From Sipunculus nudus (lineage: Eukaryota > Annelida > Sipuncula > Golfingiida > Sipunculidae): a DNA stretch of 64,000 bases. Positions 11,548 to 24,599 of this stretch are shown here, in pieces (position 1 is the first letter of the stretch; each line of letters begins with the position of its first letter). The position numbers and the translations under genes were made by a program. Where the stretch lies: NCBI GenBank assembly GCA_026874595.1, contig CM049310.1, forward strand, positions 46,603,058 through 46,667,057. The letters run 5' to 3'. The notes under the pieces are model-generated. The model had not been told where the DNA came from and did not search any database. It worked only from the letters and a program-made list of their open reading frames with translations.

Positions 11548-13125
11548 CTAGATGTGTCGGAACGACACGAATGCCCCCGCCTTTGGCAAATTAGAAACAA
11601 TTGTAAAATTTTGAAAATTTTTTTAAGTTCAGGAGGTGTCGTATGGTCAAAAGTAGGTCAACAAGGGCAAAATGCAAACTCGATCTGTAACGGGTCATTA
11701 TCAAGCAACACACCAAAAATCATGCCAGTATATGCAGGCATTGTGAAAAAATGTCCATACATGTGCATTTTCCATAAAAATTTCTGTCTTTCATGAAATT
11801 TATATGTTTAGGAGCCGTAAAACAATCAAAAGTAGGTCAACCGGGATGAAACGTGAACTCGATCTGTAACTGTCATTATCTGCCCACACATAAAAAATCA
11901 AGGTGGTATCTGCAGGCATTGAGGAAAAAAAGTAAGTACATATGCATTTGTTATGAAAATTTATATTTTTCATGAAACTTTCTATGTTCAGGAGCAGTCA
12001 AATGGTCAAAAGTAGGTCAACTGAGAGAAAACAAGAACTCGATCTGTAACTGGTCATTATCTGCCTACACACCAAAAATCAGGCCCGTATCTGCAGGCAC
12101 TGCATAAAAAAGTCCATACATATGCACCTTTTTATGACAGTTTCTTTGTTAGAGCACCGTCAAACAGTCAAAAATAGGTCAACTGGGACAAAACGAGAAC
12201 TTGATCTGTAACTGGTCATTATCTGCCCACACACCAAAAATCAGGCCAATATCTGCAGGTATTGTGAAGAAAAGTCTGTACAAGTGTATTTGTCATGAAA
12301 ATTTATGTTTTACATGAAATTTTCTATGTTCAGGAGCCGTAAAACAGTCAAAAGTAGGTCAACCAGGACGAAATGCGAACTCAATCTGTAACTGGTCAAT
12401 ATCTGGCCACACACAAAAAATCAGGCCAATATCTGCAGGCATTGCGAAAAAAAGTATGTACATGTGTATTTGTCATGATATTTCATATTTTTCATGAAAT
12501 TTTCTATGTTCAGGAGCCGTAAAACGGTCAAAAGTAGGTCAACCTGGACGAAACGCGAACTCGATGAAACAGGTCTATATCTGCCCACACACCAAAAATC
12601 AGGCCAATATCTGCAGGCATTGCGAAAAAAAGTCTGTACATGTGTATCATTCCTGAATATTTCTATTTTTCATGAAATTTTCTATGTTTGTACAACAGTC
12701 AAAAGTAGGTCAACCGGGACGAAACGCGAACTTGATCTGTAACTGGTCTATATTTGCCCACACACCAAAAATCAGGCCAATATCTGCAGGCATTGTGAAA
12801 AAAAGTCCGTACATGTGTATCTGCCATGAATATTTCATATTTTTCATTAAATTTTCTAGTTTTAGGAGCCGTAAAACAGTCAAAAGTAGGTCAACCGGGA
12901 CGAAACACGAACTCGATCTGTAACTGGTCTATATCTGTCCACACACCAAAAATCAGGCCAATATCTGCAGGCACCGCGAAAAAAAGTCCGTACATGTGTA
13001 TTTGTCATGAAATTTCATATTTTTCATGAAATTTTCTATGTTCAGGAGCCGTAAAACGGTCAAAAGTAAGTCAACCAGGACAAAACGCGAACTCGATCTG
13101 TAACTGGTCTATATCTGCTCACACA
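11548..13125. repeat. Nested tandem array of about 178-bp units
   Basis: A leader beginning CTAGATGTGTCGGAACGACA (11548) is followed by about eight units marked by GGAGCCGTAAAACRGTCAAA and AATATCTGCAGGCATTG. The markers appear near 11811, 11991, 12151, 12333, 12513, 12690, 12864 and 13044. The array interrupts the 289-bp family: that family is cut at CCATACATCAA (11546) and a diverged unit resumes at about 13126. Small open frames (for example 12494-12923) follow the periodicity and are not genes. Confidence 0.85.
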
Positions 13126-14066
13126 CATGACCCCAAAATCAACTGGAGTTTTGCTTTTTCAATGGGACATATATAAGTCAAATTTGAAATCAATACATCA
13201 ATAAAAGCAGGAATTATCATCCAGAAACTAATTTTTGGACAGATAGCTCCTGTGGCCTTGACCTTTGACCTTGTGACCCCAAAATTTATATGGATCATCC
13301 ACTATTGGCAAGTGAGCTATATATTCAAGATGGAAGACCTGGGATGAAAGTTTGGCTTAAAATGCATCCACAATTTCTTTTAAAATGCCAGTCCAGTGAC
13401 CTTGACTTTTGACCTTGTGACCCTAGAACCTATAGGGTTCTTACTTCAGTGGTGGGTCATACACAAGTCATGTTTGAAATCCATATGGCTATCAACACTG
13501 GAGATATCATAAGAGGTGTGTGATTTTCACCATATATGGCAATATTCAAGGTCAAGGCCACTATCATAGGAAAGGTCATGACCCCAATTTAAATAAACAT
13601 CATCCCATAACCCATACCTATGTATATGCATAATATAAAAGAAATCTGTACATTAGTTTTTGACTTATAATGCTCACAGTACTGTAAGGTGGCAATTTTG
13701 GGGGTTATCAATTGCATGAAAACAAGTAAAGAATAATAGGTTGTGCCACCAGTTTCTGGAACATGACAACCCTATCCATGATCTTCCATCAACTTGATTT
13801 TGGGATAAATCCATGCAAGATTTCTTGAGATATTAAAGAATTTGTGTGATTTTCCCCAAAATTGGACCTATTCAAGGTCAAGGACACTCTCCTAGTAAAG
13901 GTCATGACCTCATTTTAAATAGGCGTCGTCCTCTTACCCATATCTATACATATACCAAGTTTGGTAATGTTCCGTGAAATATTTTTTGGGTTATCGCACC
14001 AACAAGATTTATATGCAGCGGGACCGGTATGAAAACATAGTATCCCCCGACTTTGTCTGGGGATAC

Positions 14067-14789
14067 AATTAAATGACAGCCCCCTTCCTCCCCTCCAACA
14101 TAATTAATTTATATTATATACTGAAGGGAAGGGAATTTACCAGTAAATGCATAAGAGCTGAAAACATGTCCTTAAAAACAAATGATTATGACAATTGGGA
14201 GACAAAAGACCAACAATTCATATCTGGTTTGCTAGTAGTTTATTAATGGCTGAGTATTCTTCAGAGTACAGAATACCATTCAAAGTCCGGGGCTTTCAGT
14301 CCACTGATAAGGTACACAATACAAACATTACAGACCACTAGGACATCCTCATGTACACATGAATGGCCCCTAGTCTGATTTAACTGGACTCAAAACATAA
14401 ATGTCACTGCTTGTTTAGAGTGCCAGAACCTTCCACTGAGAAATTGGAAAAAATATAAGCTCAGCTTTTTGGGGGAACCAGAGTTGGGGTTTCCTAGGAA
14501 AAAGCTGCGCTCATGTGTATTAGGGAATAACAGTCCTAGTCTGTGCTGTTATACATGTATGACATCATATACCAACCCCCCCCCCCCCCCTGATCTAAAG
14601 ACAAATTACCTCTTAAATATGTGATGTTTAAATTAGTTGTAGCAAAGACAGAAACCACAAATAAATATTTACTGGTGCACAGATTATATTAAACTAAGGT
14701 TTTGATGTTAGGCAGTTATAAGCAGTTACAGTACAGTATGTACAATGTTGCACAGGGTGGACAGTAGATATACCTCAAAGTTTACTCTC

Positions 14790-14826
<37 letters not shown>

Positions 14827-16617
14827 CCTAAATACAGTGACATTTAGTCGGGTTAAATCACACCAAGCACAGCCAGAGATTTACAAGCAATAGCTAAGAA
14901 CAAAGGATCTTGAAGAGAACAATGCCTCGTTTGTTTGTATTGAATTCATTTGGCTCATGAAATAAATAGTAATAACATTACATATGTCTCAGTGTAAATA
15001 CCCCTCAGGGTGAATCCTCCACACTTTACGTGGTATGAAATACCTAAAATATGTTATAATGCAACAATCAAACATACACATATTGATTAACATATTGGTA
15101 ATTAGCAATTATGCACACACTGATATGCTACACATACAAAATGCCTCTCTCAGTCCTTGTAATGAACATATTGCCGATGTATTATAAAACTCCACACATT
15201 TGGTGCTCTATGCTTACGATTCTTGCTTTACAGACATGCCCATTAACTGGTTCAAACAGGAGTCATGGAACTAGTTTCGGTGCAGAGTCCTAAGAAGAGT
15301 AAGATTTGGTGCAGTCTAACTGATAATTATATAATTCGTTTCATTGACATCTTGTACAGTGTGCATTACAAAAAGGTGCTTTAGATGTATGCAAGGTGAA
15401 CTTGAGTGGTCTCAATCTTATAAGGGTGTCTTTTCAGATGGGTTCTCTTTATCAGAGGTTTTACTGAATCAGTACAAACAAAAATTTAAATAATTTTTTT
15501 AAATTTCTAGCCAATGGATCACTCTACAAGAGCCACAGAGGCATGTAGATCTCTCATTCTGTTTTTATAACTGCAACTTCACTGATATCCGAGATCATTT
15601 TACAAACCATACATGGTGAAATGTACCATCACATTCAACTTAAATACAATCAAACCAAGTGCTTTATATTTCTGGCCTTTTAATTTTCCAATTATGATCT
15701 AAAAGTTATCGTTATCACTGAAAGAATGACATAAACATGATATACAAAGAATTTAAATATCCAAATAATTTACTTGATTTTTATGATGTCAGCTAGCACA
15801 GAATAAAGCACTATATTTTGGCACATTTTCATGTCTTCTACAGCTAAACCCATATCTACCTACACCTAAAACATATTCCAATCACTGCACTAAATTTTAT
15901 CATGTCTTACACATTATTATAATCACTAAAACCTGAATGGAATAAAAATGACAATTATGGGATAGAAAGTCTGACATCACTTATAAACTACAAATACACT
16001 GGTGTGAATTGTGACTCATTCACATACACAACTCCAGATGCATGCCTCAGCTGTTCCTTACATTGTTGTGCATAGTGTGGAGCAGACTTATATTGCACGA
16101 TTTACTACCACAAATTCACTAACTGGCAGTTATAGACGGTTTTGCAACCTAAAGTTTCCATGGTGATCTAGCAGCCATGGCACACTGGCTACCATGGCAA
16201 CTGGGTGCAGTTTGTCAACGCCACCTACTGGCAGTGAAGTGGCCAGCACACCATAACCTCATTTATTTAACCTAATATTTTGCACAGCTTTCCTTCCACA
16301 ATGTTGGGGGGGGGGGGGGCACTCTATTCTGTGTATTCCTTTCACTTACATCTTGGTACACAAGTAATGACCAACCTGACTCAGCACAGAAATTTTTAAC
16401 TCAATATTTACATTTAAACTTAGTCCAGCTCTCATGTTCAACCAATAAGATAAACCATAAATTGCCAAACATCATTCTCCAATGAAAAATATTGATACTT
16501 AAAAAGTTATTATGAATTCAAATGACAAGGTTTAAATTTTGCCGATGACACAAAAATTAACCAGGGGCTTGTATACACTTTACACTTGATCATATTTTCA
16601 AAATATTTCAAACCTGA
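14067..16617. other. Intergenic stretch, no gene recognised
   Basis: No coding exon is visible. The stretch contains a C15 run (14576-14590), a TA microsatellite (14791-14821) and a G14 run (16306-16319). On the minus strand there is an AATAAA (14241 region) that could be a poly(A) signal, but no upstream exon supports it. Confidence 0.4.
14791..14821. repeat. TA microsatellite
   Basis: A near-perfect run of alternating T and A follows CTCATATAAA. Confidence 0.9.
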
Positions 16618-17039
16618 ACAAGGCCTACAGGCCTAATGCGAACCTGTGCAAAGTTTGGGAGTATGAATGGAGGTTTATTTTAAAAATTTAATATTGATCC
16701 TCTTAAGTCCTGCATATCTACCTTAGTCATTATTATTATAGCAAAATGAACATTTCGGACCTGCAAGTTTCAGACTAGGACATTTTAAAACAAGAATATG
16801 GGTAGTCGACAAGCGACTGTGTATCTGCGGAAATCAGAGTGGGACGGGTGAAGTTTGCATGGATTATGTGGCAAGGGGAATAGAGTGAAGTGTGTTGCAT
16901 ATTAGCATGGATGTCTGCAGTGTAAACTTGAATGTGGTGCCACCTGTCATAAAATAGAGTAATTGTCCAGGATATATAAACCTGCAAAATTTCAGGTGGA
17001 TAAATCATACCACTAAGCTTGGATGTCTGCAGAGTAAAT

Positions 17040-18545
17040 CTGAATGTAGGTGGGGCCACCAGATGGACGCTGTTCATAAATGGTTGCAGGTGGCGCCACC
17101 ACTTTTGCCTATGATGAAGAGCTATGTGAGATCTAGACACATGCAAAATTTTAGCCCATTCCGTCAAATGGTTTCTGAGATATGAGCTTGGATGTCTGCA
17201 GAGTAAACCTGAATGTAGGTGGCGCCACCTGTCATAAAATTGAGAGAGCTGTCCAGGATGTATAAACCTGCAAAATTTCAGGTGGAAAAGTCAAACCACT
17301 GCTGAGATACGAGTGATTTTATCCCAAGGCGGATGAACAGATGGAGGCTGTGCATAAATGGTTGCAGGTGGCGCCACCACTTTTGCCTATGATGTAGAGC
17401 TACGTGAGATCTATACACATGCAAAATTTTGGCCCATTCGGTCAAACGGTTCCCGAGATATGAGCTTATGTGTCTACAGAGTAAACCTGAATGTAGGTGG
17501 CGCCACCTGTCATAAAATTGAGAGAGCTGTCCAGGATGTAAAACCCTGCAAAATTTCAGGTGGAAAAGTCAAACCACTGCTGAGATATGAGTGATTTTAT
17601 CCCAAGGCAGATGAACAGATGGACGCTGTGCATAAATGATTGCAGGTGGCACCACCACTTTTGCCTATGATGAAAGGCTATGTGAGATCTATACACATGC
17701 AAAATTTTGGCTCAATCGGTCAAACGGTTCCCGAGATATGAGCTTGGATGTCTGCAGAGTAAATCTGAATGTAGGTGGCGCCACCTGTCATAAAATTGAG
17801 AGAGCTGTCCAGGATGTATAAACCTGCAAAATTTCAGGTGGAAAAGTCAAACCACTGCTGAGATATGAGTGATTTTATCCCAAGGCGGATGAACAGATGG
17901 AGGCTGTGCATAAATGGTTGCAGGTGGCGCCACCACTTTTGCCTATGATGTAGAGCTACGTGAGATCTATACACATGCAAAATTTTGGCCCATTCGGTCA
18001 AACGGTTCCCGAGATATGAGCTTATGTGTCTACAGAGTAAACCTGAATGTAGGTGGCGCCACCTGTCATAAAATTGAGAGAGCTGTCCAGGATGTAAAAA
18101 CCTGCAAAATTTCAGGTGGAAAAGTCAAACCACTGCTGAGATATGAGTGATTTTATCCCAAGGCAGATAAACAGATGGACGCTGTGCATAAATGATTGCA
18201 GGTGGCACCACCACTTTTGCCTATGATGAAAGGCTATGTGAGATCTATACACATGCAAAATTTTGGCCCAATCGGTCAAACGGTTCCCGAGATATGAGCT
18301 TGGATGTCTGCAGAGTAAATCTGAATGTAGGTGGGGCCACCAGATGGAGGCTGTGCATAAATGGTTGCAGGTGGCGCCACCACTTTTGCCTATGATGAAG
18401 AGCTATGTGAGATCTATACACATGCAAAATTTTGGCCCAATCGGTCAAACGGTTCCCGAGATATGAGCTTGGATGTCTGCAGAGTAAATCTGAATGTAGG
18501 TGGGGCCACCAGATGGAGGCTGTGCATAAATGATTGTAGCTGGCA
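17040..18545. repeat. 278-bp tandem array with a 556-bp higher-order duplication
   Basis: The marker TGGCRCCACC following GTTGCAGG or ATTGCAGG is at 17091, 17369, 17647, 17925 and 18203 (278 bp apart), then at 18372 and 18541 (169 bp apart, truncated units). Units at 17369 and 17925 are almost identical (both read GATGTAGAGCTACGTGAG), and units at 17647 and 18203 share ATGAAAGGCTATGTGAG. The array therefore expanded recently as a 556-bp dimer. Each full unit carries a second site, the palindrome AGGTGGCGCCACCT. ORFs in it are period artefacts. Confidence 0.92.
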
Positions 18546-18930
18546 CCACCAGTCTTATATACAACGAAGAGATATATAAATATGCCCAATGTCAGACTGA
18601 TATGTCAAACCCCTCCTGTGAAATAAGCAGGGACATACACTGTGCAAAAATTATTGTAGGTGGCGCCACCAGTCTTGTACACTATAAAGCTACCCGATGT
18701 GTATAAACATGCCCAATTGTAGGCTGATGTATCAAATTACTCTGTAGAAATAAGCAGGCGCATACACTGAAAAAGTCAATGTAGGTGGCATCACCTGTCT
18801 TGTAATTGAGAATACCATCAAAGACACATAGACAGGTCAAAATTTTCCAGAGTTTGATGCACTGGGCTGACAAGGCTTAGGTGAGAAAGGCAGTTGCCAC
18901 CCAGTGACCTGTGACAAATTGCTGCCTCAA

Positions 18931-19105
18931 GCTACTGCACTGAGTGAACTCTTGACATGTTGCTAATCTGACACAGTTGGCAGTCTGCCAAAGCTATAAA
19001 TAGATTCAGGCTGAACTTGGGTGCCAAATATGATGCAGTGAGCAGTCTGCCAAAGCTATAAATAGAATGCAGCTACTGCACTGAGTGAACTCTTGACCTA
19101 TACCT
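18931..19105. repeat. Local duplication (141-bp period)
   Basis: GCTACTGCACTGAGTGAACT occurs at 18931 and 19072, and CAGTCTGCCAAAGCTATAAA at 18981 and 19043. It lies inside the tandem-cored element. Confidence 0.8.
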
Positions 19106-20687
19106 GGCTGCACTTCTTCCAATCCTGGCACTGTGCCAAAACTATTTATAGAGCTGACATCATCTTGGCTAATAGCCAACATCAAGGCACTGGCAATCTG
19201 CCAATGGTAAACCAAGTGCTGCCATCTGTACACAAAAGTGGTCCCTACTTGAAATAACTTTGAAATTTATTTTCCCAATACAAAATGCTTTTCAGCTGAC
19301 TTTTTATAAAGAAAAGAAATCAGGAATATATGTAAAATTATTACAGATGCATACTGAATGCAAAATTAAAATACAGATATATCTCATTGATGGCAAATTC
19401 TTGAATTAAGTTGAGTAGGGATACCAATAATTTATAATCCACGTACAGTTGTCTTTATATAGCCACAGAGAACTGAATATCCATGATTGTAACATTGCCT
19501 GGTATGATGAAAAACTTAAATCATAAATCTGAATTTTTCAAAAGCTTTTAAAAAAACTTTCTTGTCAATATTAACCAAAGGTAACCTGAAATCTAAATGT
19601 CTAGTGGCATGATGTAATGGATTCTGATAAACTGGTGCCAGGCTAGATGTAACAGCATAACACAGCTAACACATATGGTAAAATGACTCAATTCAATCTC
19701 CATAATTCAGCCAAAAATCATTCATGCGGAACCATTTATGACAATTATTAAAAGAATTATTGTAGGGATTATTCTTGTAAAATATTAAACAAACTGGCTT
19801 CAGTGGCATCAGTCGAAAAAAGTTTCGCAGTTTATAACTCATATAGGAAGATACAGCAAACTGGCTAAGTTCAGCTTCCCGTAACTCAGCCAAAAAGCAC
19901 TGAACCAAAACCATTTGAACAAACTTGAATTATCAACATCTGAGGATAATTAATGTGTAAGATTTAAGAATTTGGCCCAGTGGTTTTTGAGAAGATCTTT
20001 GTAGCCACTGAGCTAAAATAGGCTGTTATGGCATATGACTAAATTCAGCTTCCCATAACCTAGCCATAAGTCACTGAAAAGAGACCTTTGAACAAACTTG
20101 AGAAAGCAATACCCTAGGATCATTTCTGTGCAATATTAAACATTTTGGCCATATGGTTTCAGAGAAGAAGTTTTTTGTAGCCCTCAGTGTGATACGGGCA
20201 CTGATGACCCTGTACAAAAAAGCCGATGCAGATAGCGCCACCAATACCTCAATTTCAGATATGACCTATGTGACCAATATTGGCATATAATTTGCTGATG
20301 ATAGCTCCAGCCCTTTCTGAGATTTAAATTTTAATATGCTTTTTTGCACAGTTAAAAAAGTCCAACCTCCTGTAACTCGGCCAAAAATCTCCGAACTGAA
20401 ACCATTTGAACAAACTTGAGAAAGATTGTTCCAGGGATCATTTCTGTAATATATTGGACAATTTGGCCATATATAATAATAAGCTTTTTCCCTATAAAAT
20501 CTAAGAAAATGCAGTTAGAAAAAAAATAAACAAAATCCGATATAGTTTTTTGGATGACTGATTATTTGCAAAAAATTTGGTGATGCTAGCTTCTGCCGTT
20601 TTTGAGATAGCTATGGTTAACGTACAGACGATGCACGACGCACGACGGATGACGCCGCACCATCGCATAAGCTCACAGGTTCGCTAA

Positions 20688-22100
20688 AAAGCTCATGTTA
20701 ATCTGTTATTTTGCCATGTGACATATTGCACTTTACAAGACTGGACTACTCAGATACTGAGTTGTAATTTTTGTATTCTAACATACAGGTATAAAATCTA
20801 AATAACAGGAACAGGTTTATTTAAGTAGCAAAGAATAACGGGACAAGTTTAATAGGGAGAATCATTTATGGTTACAGGTTAGGACCATGACCATCAGATG
20901 GTACTGTCTACTGAATGACAATGAATATAAAACTATGATGCTGGCTAATGACCAAGAAGTCACAGCAATTAATGTAAGATGATGAACCTCTGAGGTTCAG
21001 TCAAGAGTTTGTATTTATATCTCTGGCCGGGTTCAAAACCCTTTACCTTCAGGTTTGAAATCCAAATAAGACACAATATAAGTATGACCAAGCCCTAGGA
21101 TGGTGTGAATTCTTGTATACTAGCGGTGTATGCATAAATTCGACATGTGGCCTGTGACATCTGGGTTTTAGTACGTGCGCAAAATGGCAGCCCCCATAAG
21201 TGGTTTTGAAAAACTGGGGATAAAATAAACCTGTCAGGGTTCAAAAAGGGTGCAGGGATACAACACAAAAGTACTCTGAGGACAGTGTCCAGTTGAAAAT
21301 CTATCTACTGAGAGGGGCATGGTCTCAAAGGGGACATATGTATCAGTTTAGAGTGGAACAACCCTTTTTCAGACCGTGTCCAAATCCTGAAAGTACAGTA
21401 AGATAACAACAGTTCATTATGTCTGTCCTGTGACTGTACTTGACCATCCAGAACAAGAGAGAACATGTGTTATCTCCAAATAGTGGTTAGTTACAATAAC
21501 CCCATGGAATTTAAGCTGTCTGATATGGTGTTTTATAAACTAATTAAACAGATACCGTAACTACCATCTAAATGACAAGTCACAAAACCTCATAAAGCCA
21601 TGATTTCTTCTGACCTTTCAATATTTTTTTCTGACCTTTTGACCTCCCCAACATTTTCTCTGACCTTAACCCAAAGAGCCACTGTGTTCTCTGACCTCTG
21701 ACCTTTTTGACTTAAACTCAAATATATTCTCTGACCTTGGCCTCTTCTAAATAATATATAAAATGCTGAATGAAGCTTACAGTCAATGAAACGTAACTAC
21801 CTCTTTGTATGATATGACCATATATTTCATTATCAACATTATAATTTGCTCAAGACACTGCGATAGTCAAATGCAGAGCCACCTCTGTGACAAGCAAAGT
21901 CATGTAAAACAATATAAATAGATACCCTACAAACTCCATTTAAATATGCAAATTACAGTGATTAACATAAAATGAATATTCATGATAGGGATCATGGCTA
22001 AGAGTACTCATAACTAACAACAGATTGGTATGATAAAATTTACAAAGATGATAAATGAATGAAAAAAAATAAAATACAGTTCAGATACAGTGTTAACAGT

Positions 22101-22131
<31 letters not shown>

Positions 22132-22990
22132 ATATATATATGTCTAAGATAATATCAATGTTTCCTTATGGACATGTGTCACTGTGTCAGTATGTGTGCA
22201 TGTGTTCTTTACAAATACATTAAGAATCCATTACATCCAAGCCCCAGCATTTTCAACACTTGGTTTACTCAGATAACATTTTTCCTTACAATAAGAGCAT
22301 ATCAGAAGCATCACAGATGGCCATTGAACCACAATGCTGAAGCGCCCCCTTGTGTTCATTCTATGAAGAATCCACAAGAGCCATCCCTTTTGCATATAAC
22401 TCTTAACAGATGATATACAAAGTCTGATGTTAAGAATTATACTTCCAAGAACTACTGAGTAATTCAAAAAGAAATTGTATGTCAACAATTGCATTTTAAA
22501 ATCTAAAATACTTCAAGGTATGCACACTAGATGTCACTAGTTATAACAAGGGACCTATGGGTCACGACGCTCAGCTGTTATATATGATAAAAAAATATCA
22601 TTTAGAAATGAGGCACATGCTGGTTTTGTGTGGTAATAAATATAAGCTGTATTATGAGTTGTTGTTGTTTAGCTTATGTATGATTTTGATAGTACCTTTG
22701 GAGACAGGGAAGAGGATTGATTTCATTTATTTTATTAACAAATGGAGACAGGAGTACTACTGTCACACAGATTTTGACTTGGCCATATAACTTATAAGCA
22801 GAACATATAATATAAGAGTTTAACTATTTATTAAAAAAATTACAAATATTGTCCCAAATATAATTTTTATTAAAAATAATAAGAGAATCATATGATTTTT
22901 TAAAATGAAATATAACTGATATGATTATTAAAATAATATTAAAGAATATATTCATGAATGCATTCATGAATACATTTTGAAAGTATTTGC
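20688..22990. other. Intergenic stretch, no gene recognised
   Basis: No exon with recognisable similarity is present. Notable items are a cluster of CTGACCT words (about 21610-21745) and a TA microsatellite (22101-22141). The ORF at 22231-22494 on the minus strand has no features of a real exon. Confidence 0.4.
22101..22141. repeat. TA microsatellite
   Basis: TATATATA run with one ATTTA interruption. Confidence 0.9.
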
Positions 22991-22998
22991 ACGAGTAT

Positions 22999-23847
22999 TA
23001 GGGTTGGGACGGTTACCGGTATACAGTATTATCACGATATCTGACCGCTACGGTTATCATACCGTCAACTTTCCTATTATCGCGATATCACAATATCAAT
23101 TTTTGTTCACGATTTTGGTTCACAAGCAAGCCCTTGAAGTTCAAAATTAATTTATTTCAAAGAATCGCATTTATTTTCATAAACCACGTGTATTGGAATA
23201 CACGCGTGTGGGTGGAAGCGTGTGCTTACAGACTTCAGGATTAGTCGGAAATGTCCGGAAGTAGCAGGATGAATCAGAAAGGACAAAAGCTTGAGAATTC
23301 CAGGAGAAAATAACATTATAATGAAAGAGCAATAAATACACACATTTATGCTTTTATTGCATGGAACGAAAATGTCAACATAAAAGTGTCACCACTGAAT
23401 CGAACATTCCGTAAGGGTTGCATATTTTGCCATATAAAATTGAGATGATATATTTAGCCAAGATTCGTATGACACGCTCTCCAAAAATTCGCCGGGATTC
23501 TCCGGCTTTTATGTAGCTATAGGAAACTGATGGAAAGTTCTGACAAGCGTGATTCGACGATGGGGGCAGGACTTTCCGCGCCTCAAGCTTGCGCACCTGC
23601 AGGACCTTCATGCAACTTACATCACTTAATGAGTCATTCTGTGGTACTGGCACAATAGGTATAAATTATATTAATACTTAACCCCTTGTATAAAAGTCAA
23701 GACTTTAAAGGTGGTTGTTATAAATATCATTACTGATGGCTTATTAATGCCATTATATATAATTGAAAATATCGCGATATCACGGTATATCGCGATAAAA
23801 TTTGAATAATTATCATGATATCAAAAACCCATATCATCCCAACACTA
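22999..23847. mobile_element. hAT-type non-autonomous element with 8-bp target duplication
   Basis: The left end TAGGGTTGGGACGGTTACCG is mirrored by CATCCCAACACTA at the right end. The flanks are ACGAGTAT (22991-22998) and ACGAATAT (23848-23855), an 8-bp duplication with one mismatch, as expected for hAT insertions. Subterminal regions are full of TATCGCGATATCA-like palindromic words. Minus-strand open frames inside (23152-23343, 23375-23653) show no transposase motif, so this 849-bp copy is non-autonomous. Confidence 0.78.
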
Positions 23848-24599
23848 ACGAATATTCATATACTTTCATTTTTACCTGAATTCCCATTCTTTATGCAAGA
23901 AAATTTATAATGGAGTACATAATCATATTCGTATTTAAATACAATTACAAAGTATTCGCACCATGTCTGGTATTTATTCAGTTTTCACCAAACAATGATG
24001 TTGAGAATCCAGAATATACAAAATTCACACATTTAAATAATGATCATAAGTACCTGGTTTTATGGCTTTTATTTATATTAAAAAATAACTGTAAAAAATT
24101 CATTTTGGACTAATTTCACATCAATGTACACACTAGACACAGTAGGAATCTAGATTAATATTATCAACTGCATCTTTGTCTATCATTAATTTCCTTCATA
24201 TAATCCTTAATGATTAGTAATGAATAATATGATTTACTTCTTTATCATTAAGAATGAACTGAAAAATGCCATAGGTGACTGCATGGTGTTATTTGGAATA
24301 TGTGACATTCTACCCATCGATACAATCATCATCAGTAACTGCAAGTTAATTTCCTGTTATTATAAACTAACAAATTCCTTTTCTATTTTTCTTTAATTTG
24401 TTATTAAAAACCAATAAAAATTTATTAATTTATTGTTTATTGTTATGTTGTTGGTTAAAACTACTAGATGAGTTGGGTTGAACACCTGGATCAACTGTGG
24501 CTGGCCATAAGCTGCCTGGATTCTCCCCTCAAGCGTGCATAATTTGATGAAAGGTCAACAAGGTCAACATACAGGTGACTCAAGAGGGGCTGGAGAGAG

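Larger units (their letters stand above)
9292..14066. mobile_element. Composite repeat element bounded by 12-bp inverted repeats
   Basis: GTATCCCCAGAC at 9292-9303 is matched in inverse orientation by GTCTGGGGATAC at 14055-14066. The similarity runs further inward (ATAGTAG against AAAGTCG). Between them lie a 289-bp tandem array, a nested 178-bp tandem array, a divergent single unit of the first type (about 13126-13480) and a unique tail (13480-14040) with more TGACC/GGTCA words. No transposase or other protein is encoded. I cannot see a clear target duplication. It may be a non-autonomous DNA element or a Helitron-like element; the class is undecided. Confidence 0.6.
16618..20687. mobile_element. 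Tandem-cored element, copy 1 (long)
   Basis: The start ACAAGGCCTACAGGCCTAAT and the end AAGCTCACAGGTTCGCTAA are shared with the copy at 31191-33203, which defines both borders. Near the ends lie inverted GCGAACCTGTG (16638-16648) and CACAGGTTCGC (20674-20684). The middle contains a 278-bp tandem array, then a 141-bp duplication (about 18930-19110). A right part carries phrases such as CGGCCAAAAATCTCCGAACT and a GACGGATGACG-rich tail. It encodes no protein I recognise. The CTAA end and tandem core recall Helitron-like elements, but there is no clear A/T insertion site, so the class is open. Confidence 0.68.

Noticed and set aside
9473-11796. Series of related open frames of 60-186 codons
   Set aside because: They are shadows of the 289-bp tandem repeat; the same peptide phrases recur on both strands and end wherever the repeat drifts.
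11640-13029. Open frames with recurring KVGQPGRNANSIC-like peptides
   Set aside because: Same cause: the 178-bp array. No domain is present and each copy has different frame breaks.
16775-18589. Open frames with repeated THAKFWPIRSNGS-like peptides
   Set aside because: Translation of the 278-bp tandem units; also found in copy 2 of the element at 31508-32062.
16618-20687. Assigning the tandem-cored element to Helitrons
   Set aside because: It ends in CTAA, but flanks do not show the expected A/T insertion point, the TC start is missing, and inverted subterminal repeats are present; the class is left open.
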